Of a stretch of DNA of 64,000 bases, positions 43,919-52,526 are shown piece after piece; the first letter of the stretch is position 1; every line of letters begins with the position of its first letter. The notes under the pieces were generated by a model, which searched no databases, was not told the DNA's origin, and saw nothing but the letters and a program-made list of their open reading frames with translations. The position numbers and the translations under genes are program-made. The DNA is taken from contig NZ_JAHXGQ010000006.1 of NCBI RefSeq assembly GCF_019375475.1, positions 1 through 64,000 on the forward strand. The letters run 5' to 3'. The DNA comes from Saccharothrix obliqua. Lineage in GTDB: Bacteria; Actinomycetota; Actinomycetes; Mycobacteriales; Pseudonocardiaceae.

Positions 43919-44612
43919 CCCGGCGGACGGCCTCCTCGACGCCGCCCTCCCAGGGCGCGCCGTGGCCGGGGACGAGCCGGGTCGCCCGGACGTCGGCCAG
44001 CCGGTCGAGGGACGCCAGCGCCTCGTCCGGGTCGTCGGTGAACGGGGCGGGCTGGGGCCCGCGACCGCCGGTGAGGATGTGGCGGGTGGTGAGCGCGTCG
44101 CCCACGAAGACCGCGTCGGCGACGGGCACGTGGACGGCGACGCTGCCGGGTGAGTGACCGGGCATCCCGATGACGCGGGGCGCGCCGGGCAGGTCCAGGA
44201 CGTCGCCGTCGGCGATCTCGACCACCTCGGTGAGGTAGGTCGTGCGCAGGCCGCCCTTGCGCGCGGCGTACCCGAGGAAGCGGGCGGTGGGGCCGAGCTT
44301 CACGGGACCCCACGCGGGCTGCGTCCTGGTCTCGCCACGCGCGCGGGCGGCGTCGGCGGCGTGGACGTAGGCCGGGACGCCGTGGTCGCGGCGGAGGCGT
44401 TCGGCGAAGCCGAGGTGGTCGGTGTCGCCGTGGGTGAGGACGACGCCGCGGATGTCGTGGACGGAGCGGCCCAGGGCGGCCAGCTCGGCGGTCAGCTCGC
44501 GCCAGTGGCCGGGCAGCCCGGCGTCGACGACGGTGATGCCCTCGTCGGTGACGATCAGGTGAACGGCCACGATGTCGTTGCCGATGCGGTGGAGGTGGTT
44601 CCCGAGCTTCAT
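43893..44612 (-). CDS. MBL-fold metallo-hydrolase
   Basis: A 239-residue enzyme with the metal motif THGDTDHLGF (about 60-69), GMPGHSPGSV, DAVFVGDAL and VPGHGAPW, a standard metallo-beta-lactamase fold for two metal ions. The substrate is unknown. It is divergent from a TetR gene, and four related half-sites lie between them, so it is likely repressed by that protein. Confidence 0.9.
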   Translation of the reverse strand: MKLGNHLHRIGNDIVAVHLIVTDEGITVVDAGLPGHWRELTAELAALGRSVHDIRGVVLTHGDTDHLGFAERLRRDHGVPAYVHAADAARARGETRTQPAWGPVKLGPTARFLGYAARKGGLRTTYLTEVVEIADGDVLDLPGAPRVIGMPGHSPGSVAVHVPVADAVFVGDALTTRHILTGGRGPQPAPFTDDPDEALASLDRLADVRATRLVPGHGAPWEGGVEEAVRRVSAVAGRR

Positions 44613-44638
44613 GGCGGCCTTCTCCCGTCGCGGTGTTG

Positions 44639-44681
44639 ATGGCTACGGTACATAGCCATCATGGCTATTGTCCATAGCTAT
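44639..44681. promoter_or_regulatory. Operator array between the MBL hydrolase and TetR genes
   Basis: Four half-sites alternate in orientation: ATGGCTA (44639-44645), TAGCCAT (44653-44659), ATGGCTA (44661-44667), TAGCTAT (44675-44681). The middle pair forms ATAGCCAT-C-ATGGCTAT, a 17-bp palindrome. The array fits two TetR dimers controlling both genes. Confidence 0.7.
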
Positions 44682-44712
44682 GATGGGGGCGACACCGACC
44701 GGAGGAGCACGG

Positions 44713-45270
44713 ATGCCCACACCCGACCGGACCTCGCTCGCGGAGATCGTCGCGACCGCACAGGACATCGCGGAGGAGGAAGGGCTCGCGAACCTGACCA
44801 TGCAGGCCGTCGCCGTCCGCGTCGGCGTGCGCGCGCCGTCGCTCTACAAGCGGGTGCGCAACCGCGACGACCTCGTCCGGCTGGTCGCCGAGGCCACCGT
44901 CCGCGAACTCGGCGAACAGCTCGACGCGGTGGCCGTCGGCGGCGACGCCCGCACCGACCTCGCCGGGTTGTGCCGGGCGTTCCGGGCGTTCGCGCACCGC
45001 CGCCCGGCCGGCTACCACCTGGTCTTCGCGGGTCCCGCGGCGAGCAGGCCCGCCGTCACCTCGCTCGCCACCGCGGCGACGGCCGTGCTGCGCGTCGCCG
45101 GCGCGCTGGCCGGGCCGGACGATGCGCTCGAAGCGGCGCGGACGATCACGGCCTGGGCGCACGGCTTCGTCGGCATGGAGCTGGCGGGCGCGTTCAACCT
45201 GGGCGGCGACGTCGAGCGGGCGTTCGAGTACGGGGTCGCCCGGCTCGCCGACGCGCTCGCGCGGGCGTGA
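44713..45270 (+). CDS. TetR family regulator, divergent to the MBL hydrolase
   Basis: A 185-residue regulator. The HTH region reads LANLTMQAVAVRVGVRAPSLYKRVRNRDDL, followed by a TetR_C_33-like ligand domain (WAHGFVGMELAGAFNL). GGAGGAG is seven bases before the ATG at 44713. It probably binds the operator array at 44639-44681. Confidence 0.9.
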   Translation: MPTPDRTSLAEIVATAQDIAEEEGLANLTMQAVAVRVGVRAPSLYKRVRNRDDLVRLVAEATVRELGEQLDAVAVGGDARTDLAGLCRAFRAFAHRRPAGYHLVFAGPAASRPAVTSLATAATAVLRVAGALAGPDDALEAARTITAWAHGFVGMELAGAFNLGGDVERAFEYGVARLADALARA

Positions 45271-45271
45271 G

Positions 45272-46468
45272 TCAGGCCATCTCGACCAGGTTGCGGCCGT
45301 AGCCCTTGGCCGCGAGCAACGCCGCGTCCGCCGCCACCAGCAGGTCCGGCAGCTCGTAGCCGTACCGCTGGGTGGTGGCCACGCCGATGCTCACGGTCAG
45401 GCCGGTCAGCAGGTGCTCCCGGCCGTCGGTGCCGACCGTCGCCACGGCCAGGTCCTCCACGGCGTGCCGCACGCGTTGCGCCACGGACCGGGCGACCGCG
45501 GGTTCGGCGTCGGGCAGCAGCACCACGAACTCCTCGCCGCCGAACCGGCCGACCAGGTCGCCCCGCCGGACCGTGCCGGACAGCAGCACGGCCACCGCGC
45601 TCAGCGCCGCGTCGCCCGCCAGGTGGCCGATCCGGTCGTTGACCCGCTTGAAGTGGTCCAGGTCCAGCAGCAGCACGGCCATCGGCCGGTTGCGGGACCG
45701 GGCCTTGGCCAGTTCGTAACGCGCGCGGCCGTCCCAGTGCACGGCGTTCGCCAGGCCGGTCTTCGCGTCCCGCTGCGCGGAGCGCCGCCACTGCGGCAGT
45801 TGCGCGGCCCGTTCCAGCAACGCCATCGGCGCGGCGGCCATCAGGGCGTGCACGGGTGTGGTGGTCGCGGCGAAACCCATCAGGCCGCCGATGCTCACCG
45901 CGACGATGCCCAGCACGGCGTCGATCGGCTCGCCCACCACCTCCTCGGTGGCGGCACGCGGGCTGCGCAGCTTCAGGCCGATCGAGACCAGGACGGCACG
46001 CACGACCAGCAGGACCAGCGCGCCGAACACCATCACCGGCAACTGCTGGTCGGGCTCGCTCCAGCCGATCAGGTACCGGGCGGCGAACACCGACAACGCC
46101 GTGGCGGACAGGGTGAACACCCAGCGGTGCGACTCCGGGCGCTGGGCCAGCACGCCGTGCAGGGCGGGACCGAACAGCAGCAGCACCAGCAGGTTGCACG
46201 GCAGCGCGACCACGCCGGCCGTGAGGTAGCACATGTGGGCGGCCCACGGGTTGCGCTCGGTCTCGCCGATCCGGTGGCTGAAGATCGAGCTGCCGATGAT
46301 CACCGCGCCCGCCGTGCCCGCGATGGCGCCGAACCGGGCTATCTCGGCGGAACCGGGCTGGGGCGAGGAAGCGATTACGTACACAACCACCGCGAGCGCG
46401 AGGAGGTCGACGAGCAGCCAGTAGGCCAGGGCGGACTTCCGCAACGTCCACAGTGGCCAATCCCGCAC
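45272..46468 (-). CDS. Membrane-bound GGDEF protein (probable diguanylate cyclase)
   Basis: A 398-residue protein. Seven or so membrane segments fill residues 10-220, then the GGDEF domain starts at DAKTGLANAVHWDGRARYEL and carries RFGGEEFVVLLPDAE. LDLDHFKRVNDRIGH is complete. The GTG at 46468 (VRDWPLWTL) is the usual start type for this group; the frame is open further upstream. It should make cyclic di-GMP in response to a membrane signal. Confidence 0.85.
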   Translation of the reverse strand: MRDWPLWTLRKSALAYWLLVDLLALAVVVYVIASSPQPGSAEIARFGAIAGTAGAVIIGSSIFSHRIGETERNPWAAHMCYLTAGVVALPCNLLVLLLFGPALHGVLAQRPESHRWVFTLSATALSVFAARYLIGWSEPDQQLPVMVFGALVLLVVRAVLVSIGLKLRSPRAATEEVVGEPIDAVLGIVAVSIGGLMGFAATTTPVHALMAAAPMALLERAAQLPQWRRSAQRDAKTGLANAVHWDGRARYELAKARSRNRPMAVLLLDLDHFKRVNDRIGHLAGDAALSAVAVLLSGTVRRGDLVGRFGGEEFVVLLPDAEPAVARSVAQRVRHAVEDLAVATVGTDGREHLLTGLTVSIGVATTQRYGYELPDLLVAADAALLAAKGYGRNLVEMA

Positions 46469-46654
46469 GCTCAGCCCACCCCCCGCGGTCGTAGGAGTCG
46501 AATGGCGCGGTGTCCCTTCAGAAATCGCAGCCAACACGTCACACCCAGTAATGCCGGCAAGCCTTTCACACATGTCGTAGTGGGAACAGACGTCCACCTG
46601 GGGGTTAGCTGCGCCACTCCGACACGGCAAAATCAACGGCGAAGGGAGCACACC

Positions 46655-47794
46655 GTGCACACAAAGGCCGCACCAGGGGGTCCATCGGTGACCGAGGACC
46701 CGGTCGCGCACCTCTGGCGGGGAACCGTCGCGTTACGCATCGTGACGTTCCTGTTCGCTCTGGGCAACGCAGCCGTGCATCACAACACGTATGCCAGGCC
46801 ATGGCTCGCGTGGACCGTTATCGGCGTGATGGCGGCGTGGTCGGTGTTCACCATCCAGGCGTACAGCCGGGAGAGCGGTCGCCGACCGTGGGTGGTGTCC
46901 GCGGACCTCGCCGTGGCGTGCGGGTTGATGTCGTTGTCGCAGCTGATCATGACCGACACCCAGTTCCTGGCGAACGTCCCCCTGATCACCACCATCTGGG
47001 CGTGCGGGCCGGCGGTGGCCGCGGGCGCGCTCGGCGGGCAGGTCGCGGGCGGCCTGTCGGGGCTCGTCGTCGGCCTCTCCACCTACCTGAACCGGGGCAC
47101 GCTCACCGTGGACCTGGTGCGCGACGTGGTGCTGCTCGCCGGTGCCGGGCTCGTGGTCGGCATGGCGTCCAGCACGGCGCGGCGCGCGGCGGTGCGGTTG
47201 GCGCAGGCGCTGCGCGCCGAGGCGGCCACGGCCGAGCGCGAACGGCTCGCCCGGTCCATCCACGACGGTGTGCTCCAGGTGCTGGCGCGGGTCCGCAAGC
47301 GGGGCGTGGAGCTGGGTGGCGAGGCGGCCGAGCTGGCGGAGCTGGCGGGCGAGCAGGAGGTGGCGCTGCGCTCGCTGGTGGCCGCCGCGCCGGCGGAGTC
47401 GACTGTGGACGGTGACGCGGACCTGCGCCCCGCGCTGCAACTGCTGGCCACGCCGAAGGTCCAGGTGTCCACTCCGGCCACCCGCGTCATGCTGCCCGCC
47501 GCGACGGCGTTCGAGCTGACGTCCGTGGTCCGGGAGGCGTTGTCCAACGTGGACAAGCACGCGCCCGGCGCGAAGGCGTGGGTGCTGCTGGAGGACCTGG
47601 GCGAGGAGGTCGTGCTGAGCGTGCGCGACGACGGGCCCGGCATACCGGAGGGCAGGCTCGCGTCGGCCGAGGCGGAGGGGCGGCTGGGCGTCGCCAAGTC
47701 GATCCGGGGCCGGGTGGAGGCGCTGCGTGGGACCCTGGAGCTGCAAACCGGGCCGGGGGAGGGCACGGAGTGGGAGGTGCGGGTCTACCGATGA
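46655..47794 (+). CDS. Sensor histidine kinase (MacS-like, DUF5931 type)
   Basis: A 379-residue kinase. About five to six membrane segments lie in residues 20-175, then the dimerisation helix with the phospho-acceptor His in ARSIHDGVLQVLA and the ATPase domain with REALSNVDKHAPGA (N box) and DDGPGIPEG (G1). The layout matches the NarL-class sensors with an N-terminal DUF5931 domain such as MacS of Streptomyces. GAAGGGAGC precedes the GTG. It overlaps the response regulator by ATGA. Confidence 0.88.
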   Translation: MHTKAAPGGPSVTEDPVAHLWRGTVALRIVTFLFALGNAAVHHNTYARPWLAWTVIGVMAAWSVFTIQAYSRESGRRPWVVSADLAVACGLMSLSQLIMTDTQFLANVPLITTIWACGPAVAAGALGGQVAGGLSGLVVGLSTYLNRGTLTVDLVRDVVLLAGAGLVVGMASSTARRAAVRLAQALRAEAATAERERLARSIHDGVLQVLARVRKRGVELGGEAAELAELAGEQEVALRSLVAAAPAESTVDGDADLRPALQLLATPKVQVSTPATRVMLPAATAFELTSVVREALSNVDKHAPGAKAWVLLEDLGEEVVLSVRDDGPGIPEGRLASAEAEGRLGVAKSIRGRVEALRGTLELQTGPGEGTEWEVRVYR

Positions 47795-48444
47795 GCGTGT
47801 CCGTGATGGTGGTCGACGACCACCCGCTGTGGCGCGACGGTGTCGCGCGGGACCTCGCCGAGCGCGGGTTCGACGTGGTCGCGACCGCGGGCGACGCGGC
47901 GTCGGCGGTGCGCATCGCGCGTGCCGTGCGGCCCGACGTGGTGCTGATGGACCTCAACCTGGGCGGGCCGTCCGGTGTCGAGGCCACCACCATGATCACC
48001 GGGTCGCTGGAGGGCACCAGGGTGCTGGTGCTGTCGGCGAGCGGCGAGCACGACGACGTGCTGGAGGCGGTGAAGGCGGGCGCGTCGGGCTACCTGGTGA
48101 AATCGGCGTCGGCCGAGGAGCTGGTGGAGGCGGTGAACCGGACCGCCGCCGGCGACGCCGTGTTCACGGCCGGGCTCGCGGGCCTGGTGCTCGGCGAGTA
48201 CCGCCGCATGGCCGCCACGCCGGACGTGGACAAGCCGCAGCTCACCGACCGCGAGACGGAGGTGCTGCGGCTGGTCGCGAAGGGCCTCACCGCGCGGCAG
48301 ATCGCGAACCGGCTGGTGATCTCGCACCGGACCGTGGAGAACCACGTGCAGTCCACGCTGCGGAAGCTGCAACTGCACAACCGCGTCGAGCTGGCGCGGT
48401 ACGCCATCGAGCAGGGGCTCGACGTCGAACCGGAGGGGACATGA
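47791..48444 (+). CDS. LuxR/NarL-family response regulator
   Basis: A 217-residue regulator. The receiver domain has VVDDHPLWRDG, the phospho-acceptor Asp in VVLMDLNLGG and the Lys in GYLVKSAS; the C-terminal HTH has LTDRETEVLRLVAKGLTARQ and ISHRTVENHVQSTLRKL. It is the partner of the overlapping kinase. Its stop overlaps the DUF1707 gene as ATGA. In Streptomyces MacR controls membrane lipoproteins; the targets here are unknown. Confidence 0.94.
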   Translation: MSVSVMVVDDHPLWRDGVARDLAERGFDVVATAGDAASAVRIARAVRPDVVLMDLNLGGPSGVEATTMITGSLEGTRVLVLSASGEHDDVLEAVKAGASGYLVKSASAEELVEAVNRTAAGDAVFTAGLAGLVLGEYRRMAATPDVDKPQLTDRETEVLRLVAKGLTARQIANRLVISHRTVENHVQSTLRKLQLHNRVELARYAIEQGLDVEPEGT

Positions 48445-49016
48445 CGGATCCGAGGCAGTGGCGGGTGTCCGACGCCGAGCGGGAGCACGTCGTCGGCGTG
48501 CTCCAGAAGGCCATCGGGCGCGGGTTGATCACGTTGGACGAGTTCACCGAGCGGGCGGACCGGGCGCTGGCCGCGCGGACCCGCGAGGAGCTGAACGTCG
48601 TGCTGCTCGACCTGACCGGCGTGGTGAACACCGAGCGGCCGGTGGCCGTGGTCGCGCCGCCGAAGGAGCGGATGGAGCTGAAGTCGACCATGTCGTCCAT
48701 GGTCCGCAAGGGCGCGTGGGTGGTGCCGCAGGCGTTGCTCGTGCGCAGCCGGATGGGTTCGACGGACCTGGACTTCCGCGAGGCCGACATCCAGCACCCG
48801 GTGGTGGACGTCGAGCTGGACGTCGCGGGTGGGTCGGTGACCATGGTCGTGCCGGACAGCGCCACGGTGGACGCGAACGACGTGGAGATGTCGGCCAGTT
48901 CGTTGCGGGACAAGGTCGGCGGGGTGGGCGGTCGGCCGCACTTCGTGGTGCGGGGGCGGATGACCATGGGCGCGTTGGAGATCAAGCGCAAGAACCGCTG
49001 GTTCCGCGGCGCGTGA
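48441..49016 (+). CDS. DUF1707 domain protein with LiaF-like C-terminus
   Basis: A 191-residue protein. DUF1707 (about 5-58: QWRVSDAEREHVVGVLQKAIGRG...ARTREEL) is a small SHOCT-like helical domain, and the second half (about 90-191) is a beta-rich part like the cell-wall-response domain of LiaF proteins (VVDVELDVAGGSVTMVVP). No membrane segment is seen. It overlaps the response regulator and the GNAT gene, so it is probably an output or modulator of the two-component pair. Confidence 0.85.
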   Translation: MTDPRQWRVSDAEREHVVGVLQKAIGRGLITLDEFTERADRALAARTREELNVVLLDLTGVVNTERPVAVVAPPKERMELKSTMSSMVRKGAWVVPQALLVRSRMGSTDLDFREADIQHPVVDVELDVAGGSVTMVVPDSATVDANDVEMSASSLRDKVGGVGGRPHFVVRGRMTMGALEIKRKNRWFRGA

Positions 49017-49564
49017 GCTGGGTGGGGGAGCGGGTCCGGCTGCGGGGTGTCGAGCCGGAGGACTGGCGCGCGTTCATGCGGTTCGACGAGCACGTGTCGG
49101 ACATGCGGGACGGGGATCTCGTGCACCCGCCCCGGTCGGCCGCGGGGTACCGGGCTTGGGCGGAGCAGGAGGCCGTGCGGGACGGCGGTGACGAGTTCCG
49201 GCTGGCCGTCGAGGTCGGTGGGGAGCTGGTCGGGTCGTTGTCCGCGTTCGGGGTGGACGCGCGGGCCGGGCGGTTCGGGTACGGGATCGGGATCGGGCGC
49301 GAGCACCAGCGGCGGGGGTACGCGGCGGAGGCCGTGGTGCTGCTGCTCGGGTTCATGTTCGGTGAGCGGCGGATGCACAAGTGCGAGGTGTCGGTGCACG
49401 CCTTCAACGAGGCGTCGATCGCGCTGCACGAGAAGCTGGGGTTCCGGCGGGAGGGCGTGCTGCGGGACCACGAGTTCTTCGCCGGACGGCACCACGACGT
49501 GGTGTTGTTCGGGCTGACGGCGGCGGAGTTCGCCACCCGCCACCCGTTCCGGCCGGTGCGCTAG
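49013..49564 (+). CDS. GNAT family N-acetyltransferase (RimJ/RimL type)
   Basis: A 183-residue acetyltransferase. The acetyl-CoA site is IGIGREHQRRGYAAEA and the late motif reads NEASIALHEKLGFRREG. The GTG start overlaps the DUF1707 stop as GTGA. Its stop shares a CTAG with the stop of the convergent small gene. Possible substrates are N-termini or small amines. Confidence 0.92.
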   Translation: MSWVGERVRLRGVEPEDWRAFMRFDEHVSDMRDGDLVHPPRSAAGYRAWAEQEAVRDGGDEFRLAVEVGGELVGSLSAFGVDARAGRFGYGIGIGREHQRRGYAAEAVVLLLGFMFGERRMHKCEVSVHAFNEASIALHEKLGFRREGVLRDHEFFAGRHHDVVLFGLTAAEFATRHPFRPVR

Positions 49565-49758
49565 GCGCGGCGGATCTCGGCGAGCGCCGCCTGGCCGGCG
49601 GTGATCAACTTGGCGAGGGCGTGCGCGCTGAAGGTCAGCTCGACCTGCCCGCCGGGGAAGGTGAACTTCGCCCAGTCGCGGCCGGTCTGGTGGTCGATGC
49701 GCACGTCGTCGTCGAAATCGGCGGCGGTCCAGAGTTCGGGCTTCGAGCCGTTGATCAT
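49561..49758 (-). CDS. Small conserved-looking protein
   Basis: A 65-residue protein, MINGSKPELWTAADF then RIDHQTGRDWAKFTFPGGQVELTF and a C-terminal helix. GAGG lies nine bases before the ATG at 49758. The sequence has normal codon use and resembles short actinobacterial proteins of unknown function. It shares four bases with the end of the GNAT gene. Confidence 0.6.
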   Translation of the reverse strand: MINGSKPELWTAADFDDDVRIDHQTGRDWAKFTFPGGQVELTFSAHALAKLITAGQAALAEIRRA

Positions 49759-49915
49759 GATTCGGGACCTCAATCAGAAAGTTACTAGTTTGATTACCTA
49801 GCCTCCGTGGAATGGTATTGGGTAAGTTGCCCAGGTCCCGGTAGCCAAACGGGTGAATGTCCGGCCGAGCGGCAGGATGTAGGCGCTCGCACCCCCAGAC
49901 CGGAGGACCGACCGC

Positions 49916-50755
49916 ATGACGGCACCAGCAGCCACGACGTACCGGGTCGTGCTCGGCATCTTCCTGCGCAGCCTGCGGGAACGGGCCGGCCGCACGCCGA
50001 CCGAGGTGGCCCAGCGGTTCGGCTGGTACGGCGTCGGCAAGGTCAGCAAGCTCGAAGCGGGCACGGTCCGGCTCACCGAGGAGGAACTGGGCCGCCTGCT
50101 GGACCTGTACGACGTCACCGGCGCGGAGGCGGCGAAGGTCCACGAGTTCGGCGGCCTCGCGCGGGCGCGCACCAGCGCCGGCCGGACGCCCGCGTGGGGC
50201 GACACCTACCGCGTCCTGGAAGCACACGCGGCCGAGATCAAGACCTACCGGGAGACCATGCTGCCCGGCACCGTCCAGACCGAGGACTACGCGCGGGCGC
50301 TGCTCTCCATGTCGCTCACGACCCCACCCGCCGAGGTCGCCAACGCGGCCCGCGAGCGCGCCGCCCGGCAGGACCTGCTGACCGCCGACGACCCGCCCGC
50401 GTACTGGCTCGTCGTCGCGGAACCCGCGCTGCTCCGGCCGATCGGCGGCGGCGAGGTCTTCCGGGCGCAGTTGCGGCGGCTGCGTGAGCTGATCGACCTG
50501 CCGAACGTGACCTTCCAGGTGCTCCCGCTGGAGGCGGGCGAGCACCACGCGCTCGGCACGCCGTTCACGTTGCTGCGGCTGGCCCTGCCGGCGCTCACCG
50601 TCGCGTACCTGGAGGGGCTGACCGACGCCAACTACCTGGACCACCCGAAGGCGACCGACGTGTACGCGCTCGCGTTCGACCGGCTCCGGGTGACCGCCCT
50701 GGACGACCGCGCATCGGCGAAGATGCTGGACCGACGGATCAACTCGCTCAAGTGA
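49916..50755 (+). CDS. XRE-family regulator with DUF5753
   Basis: A 279-residue protein. The HTH (about 15-65) contains RFGWYGVGKVSKLEAGTVRLTEEEL; DUF5753 occupies the rest (YRVLEAHAAEIKTYRETMLPGTVQTEDYARAL...HHALGTPFTLLRL). GGAGGA precedes the ATG. It is followed 16 bp later by a DUF397 gene. Such pairs are common in Streptomyces-like bacteria and influence development and antibiotic production, possibly as regulator and antagonist. Confidence 0.95.
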   Translation: MTAPAATTYRVVLGIFLRSLRERAGRTPTEVAQRFGWYGVGKVSKLEAGTVRLTEEELGRLLDLYDVTGAEAAKVHEFGGLARARTSAGRTPAWGDTYRVLEAHAAEIKTYRETMLPGTVQTEDYARALLSMSLTTPPAEVANAARERAARQDLLTADDPPAYWLVVAEPALLRPIGGGEVFRAQLRRLRELIDLPNVTFQVLPLEAGEHHALGTPFTLLRLALPALTVAYLEGLTDANYLDHPKATDVYALAFDRLRVTALDDRASAKMLDRRINSLK

Positions 50756-50771
50756 CGAAAGGGGTAGCGGA

Positions 50772-50966
50772 ATGCCGGCCCCGGAATTCCCCACCGCACG
50801 CTGGCGCAAGGCCAGCTACACCGAAGGCAACGACAACTGCGTGGAGGTCGCCCACGTGACCCGCGGGGTCGCCGTGCGCGACTCCAAGAACCCCGACGGC
50901 CCCGTCCTGACCTTCAGCCCCAACGGGTTCGCCGGGCTGCTCAACCACCTCAGGTCCCACGCCTGA
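50772..50966 (+). CDS. DUF397 family protein (BldB-related)
   Basis: A 64-residue protein with the family sequence WRKASYTEGNDNCVEVA and VAVRDSKNPDGPVLTFSP. AAAGGGG lies eight bases before the ATG. It is paired with the XRE/DUF5753 gene upstream and is probably co-transcribed. Confidence 0.95.
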   Translation: MPAPEFPTARWRKASYTEGNDNCVEVAHVTRGVAVRDSKNPDGPVLTFSPNGFAGLLNHLRSHA

Positions 50967-51029
50967 CCGCCGGGGGCCGGCCGACCGCCCCCGCGTGCGC
51001 GCCGGGCGGAACACCCCCAGGATCGGGGG

Positions 51030-52475
51030 ATGCGCTGCCTTGTCACGGGTGCGACCGGGTACCTCGGCGGTCGGCTGGTGCCCCGGCTGCTGGCCGAGGG
51101 GCACGAGGTCCGGTGCCTCGTGCGCGATCCCGCCAAGCTCCGGGACGTGCCGTGGGCCGACCGGGTGGAGGTGGTGCGCGGCGACGTGCTCGACCCGGCC
51201 ACGCTGACCGCCGCGACGGCCGGCGTCGACGTCGTCCACTACCTCGTGCACTCGTTGCGCGACAAGGACTTCGCCGACGCCGACCGCCGCGCCGCCGAGC
51301 ACACCGCGCGCGCCGCGGCACAGGCCGGGGTGCGGCGGGTCGTGTACCTCGGCGGGTTGCACCCGAGCGGGCCGTTGTCGCCGCACCTGGCTTCCCGCAC
51401 CGAGGTCGGTGACGTCTTCCTCGCCTCCGAGGTGCCCGCCGTGGTGTTCCAGGCGGCGGTGGTGATCGGGTCCGGGTCGGCCAGTTTCGAGATGTTGCGC
51501 TACCTCACCGAGCGGCTGCCGGTGATGGTCACGCCCCGCTGGGTGCACAACCGCGTCCAGCCGATCGCCGTGCGCGACGTGCTGCGTTACCTGGTGGAGG
51601 CGGTCGGGCTGCCGGACGGGATCAACCGCACCTTCGACATCGGCGGGCCCGACGTGCTCACCTACCTGGACATGATGCGGCGGTACGCGGTGGTGGCCGG
51701 GCTGCCCCCGCGCAAGGTGCTGCCGGTCCCCTTCCTGACGCCGCGGCTGTCCTCACATTGGGTGAACCTGGTGACCCCGGTGCCCCGCGCGATCGCCGTG
51801 CCGCTGATCGAGTCGCTGGTGCACGAGGTGGTCTGCCACGAGGACGACGCGCGCCGCCTGCTGCCCGGCCCGGTCACCGGCTACGACCGGGCGGTGGAAC
51901 TCGCCCTGGCCAAGGTCCGCGACGCGGACGTGGAGACGCGGTGGTCCGGCGCGTCGGTGCCGGGCGCGCCGTCGGACCCGCTGCCGTCCGACCCCGGGTG
52001 GACCGGCGGTTCGTCCTACGTCGACGTCCGGGAACGCCGGACGCCCGCCTCGCCGGAACGGCTGTGGGCCGTCGTGGAGGGCATCGGCGGCGAGCACGGC
52101 TGGTACTCGTTCCCCCTGGCCTGGGCGGTGCGCGGGTGGCTGGACCGGCTGATCGGCGGTGTCGGGCTGCGGCGGGGGCGGCGCGACCCGCGTCGGCTGC
52201 ACGTGGGTGAGGCGCTGGACTGGTGGCGGGTCGAGGAGGTCGAACGGGGCCGGCTGCTGCGGCTGCGGGCGGAGATGCGGGTACCCGGACTGGCGTGGCT
52301 GGAGCTGCGCGTGGCACCCGGCCCGGGTGGCGGTTCGGTGTACCGGCAGCGGGCGGTGTTCGTGCCGCGCGGGCTGGCCGGGCACCTCTACTGGTGGGCC
52401 GTGTGGCCGTGGCACGGGCTGGTGTTCGGCGGCATGGTCCGCAACATCACCAGTGAAGCTGAGCTTACAAGCTGA
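51030..52475 (+). CDS. NmrA-like NAD(P)-binding protein with DUF2867
   Basis: A 481-residue protein. The N-terminal Rossmann domain (MRCLVTGATGYLGGRLV) belongs to the atypical SDR group; the C-terminal DUF2867 part (about 320-475) has YVDVRERRTPASPERLW and VYRQRAVFVPRGLAGHLYWWA. It is a widespread actinobacterial fusion of unknown activity. It ends with a short tail and is followed after 51 bp by tdh. Confidence 0.9.
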   Translation: MRCLVTGATGYLGGRLVPRLLAEGHEVRCLVRDPAKLRDVPWADRVEVVRGDVLDPATLTAATAGVDVVHYLVHSLRDKDFADADRRAAEHTARAAAQAGVRRVVYLGGLHPSGPLSPHLASRTEVGDVFLASEVPAVVFQAAVVIGSGSASFEMLRYLTERLPVMVTPRWVHNRVQPIAVRDVLRYLVEAVGLPDGINRTFDIGGPDVLTYLDMMRRYAVVAGLPPRKVLPVPFLTPRLSSHWVNLVTPVPRAIAVPLIESLVHEVVCHEDDARRLLPGPVTGYDRAVELALAKVRDADVETRWSGASVPGAPSDPLPSDPGWTGGSSYVDVRERRTPASPERLWAVVEGIGGEHGWYSFPLAWAVRGWLDRLIGGVGLRRGRRDPRRLHVGEALDWWRVEEVERGRLLRLRAEMRVPGLAWLELRVAPGPGGGSVYRQRAVFVPRGLAGHLYWWAVWPWHGLVFGGMVRNITSEAELTS

Positions 52476-52526
52476 TTCAGAAAGTCCTGATGGACTACAC
52501 AAGCGCGACGGGAGCACACTGCCGGC

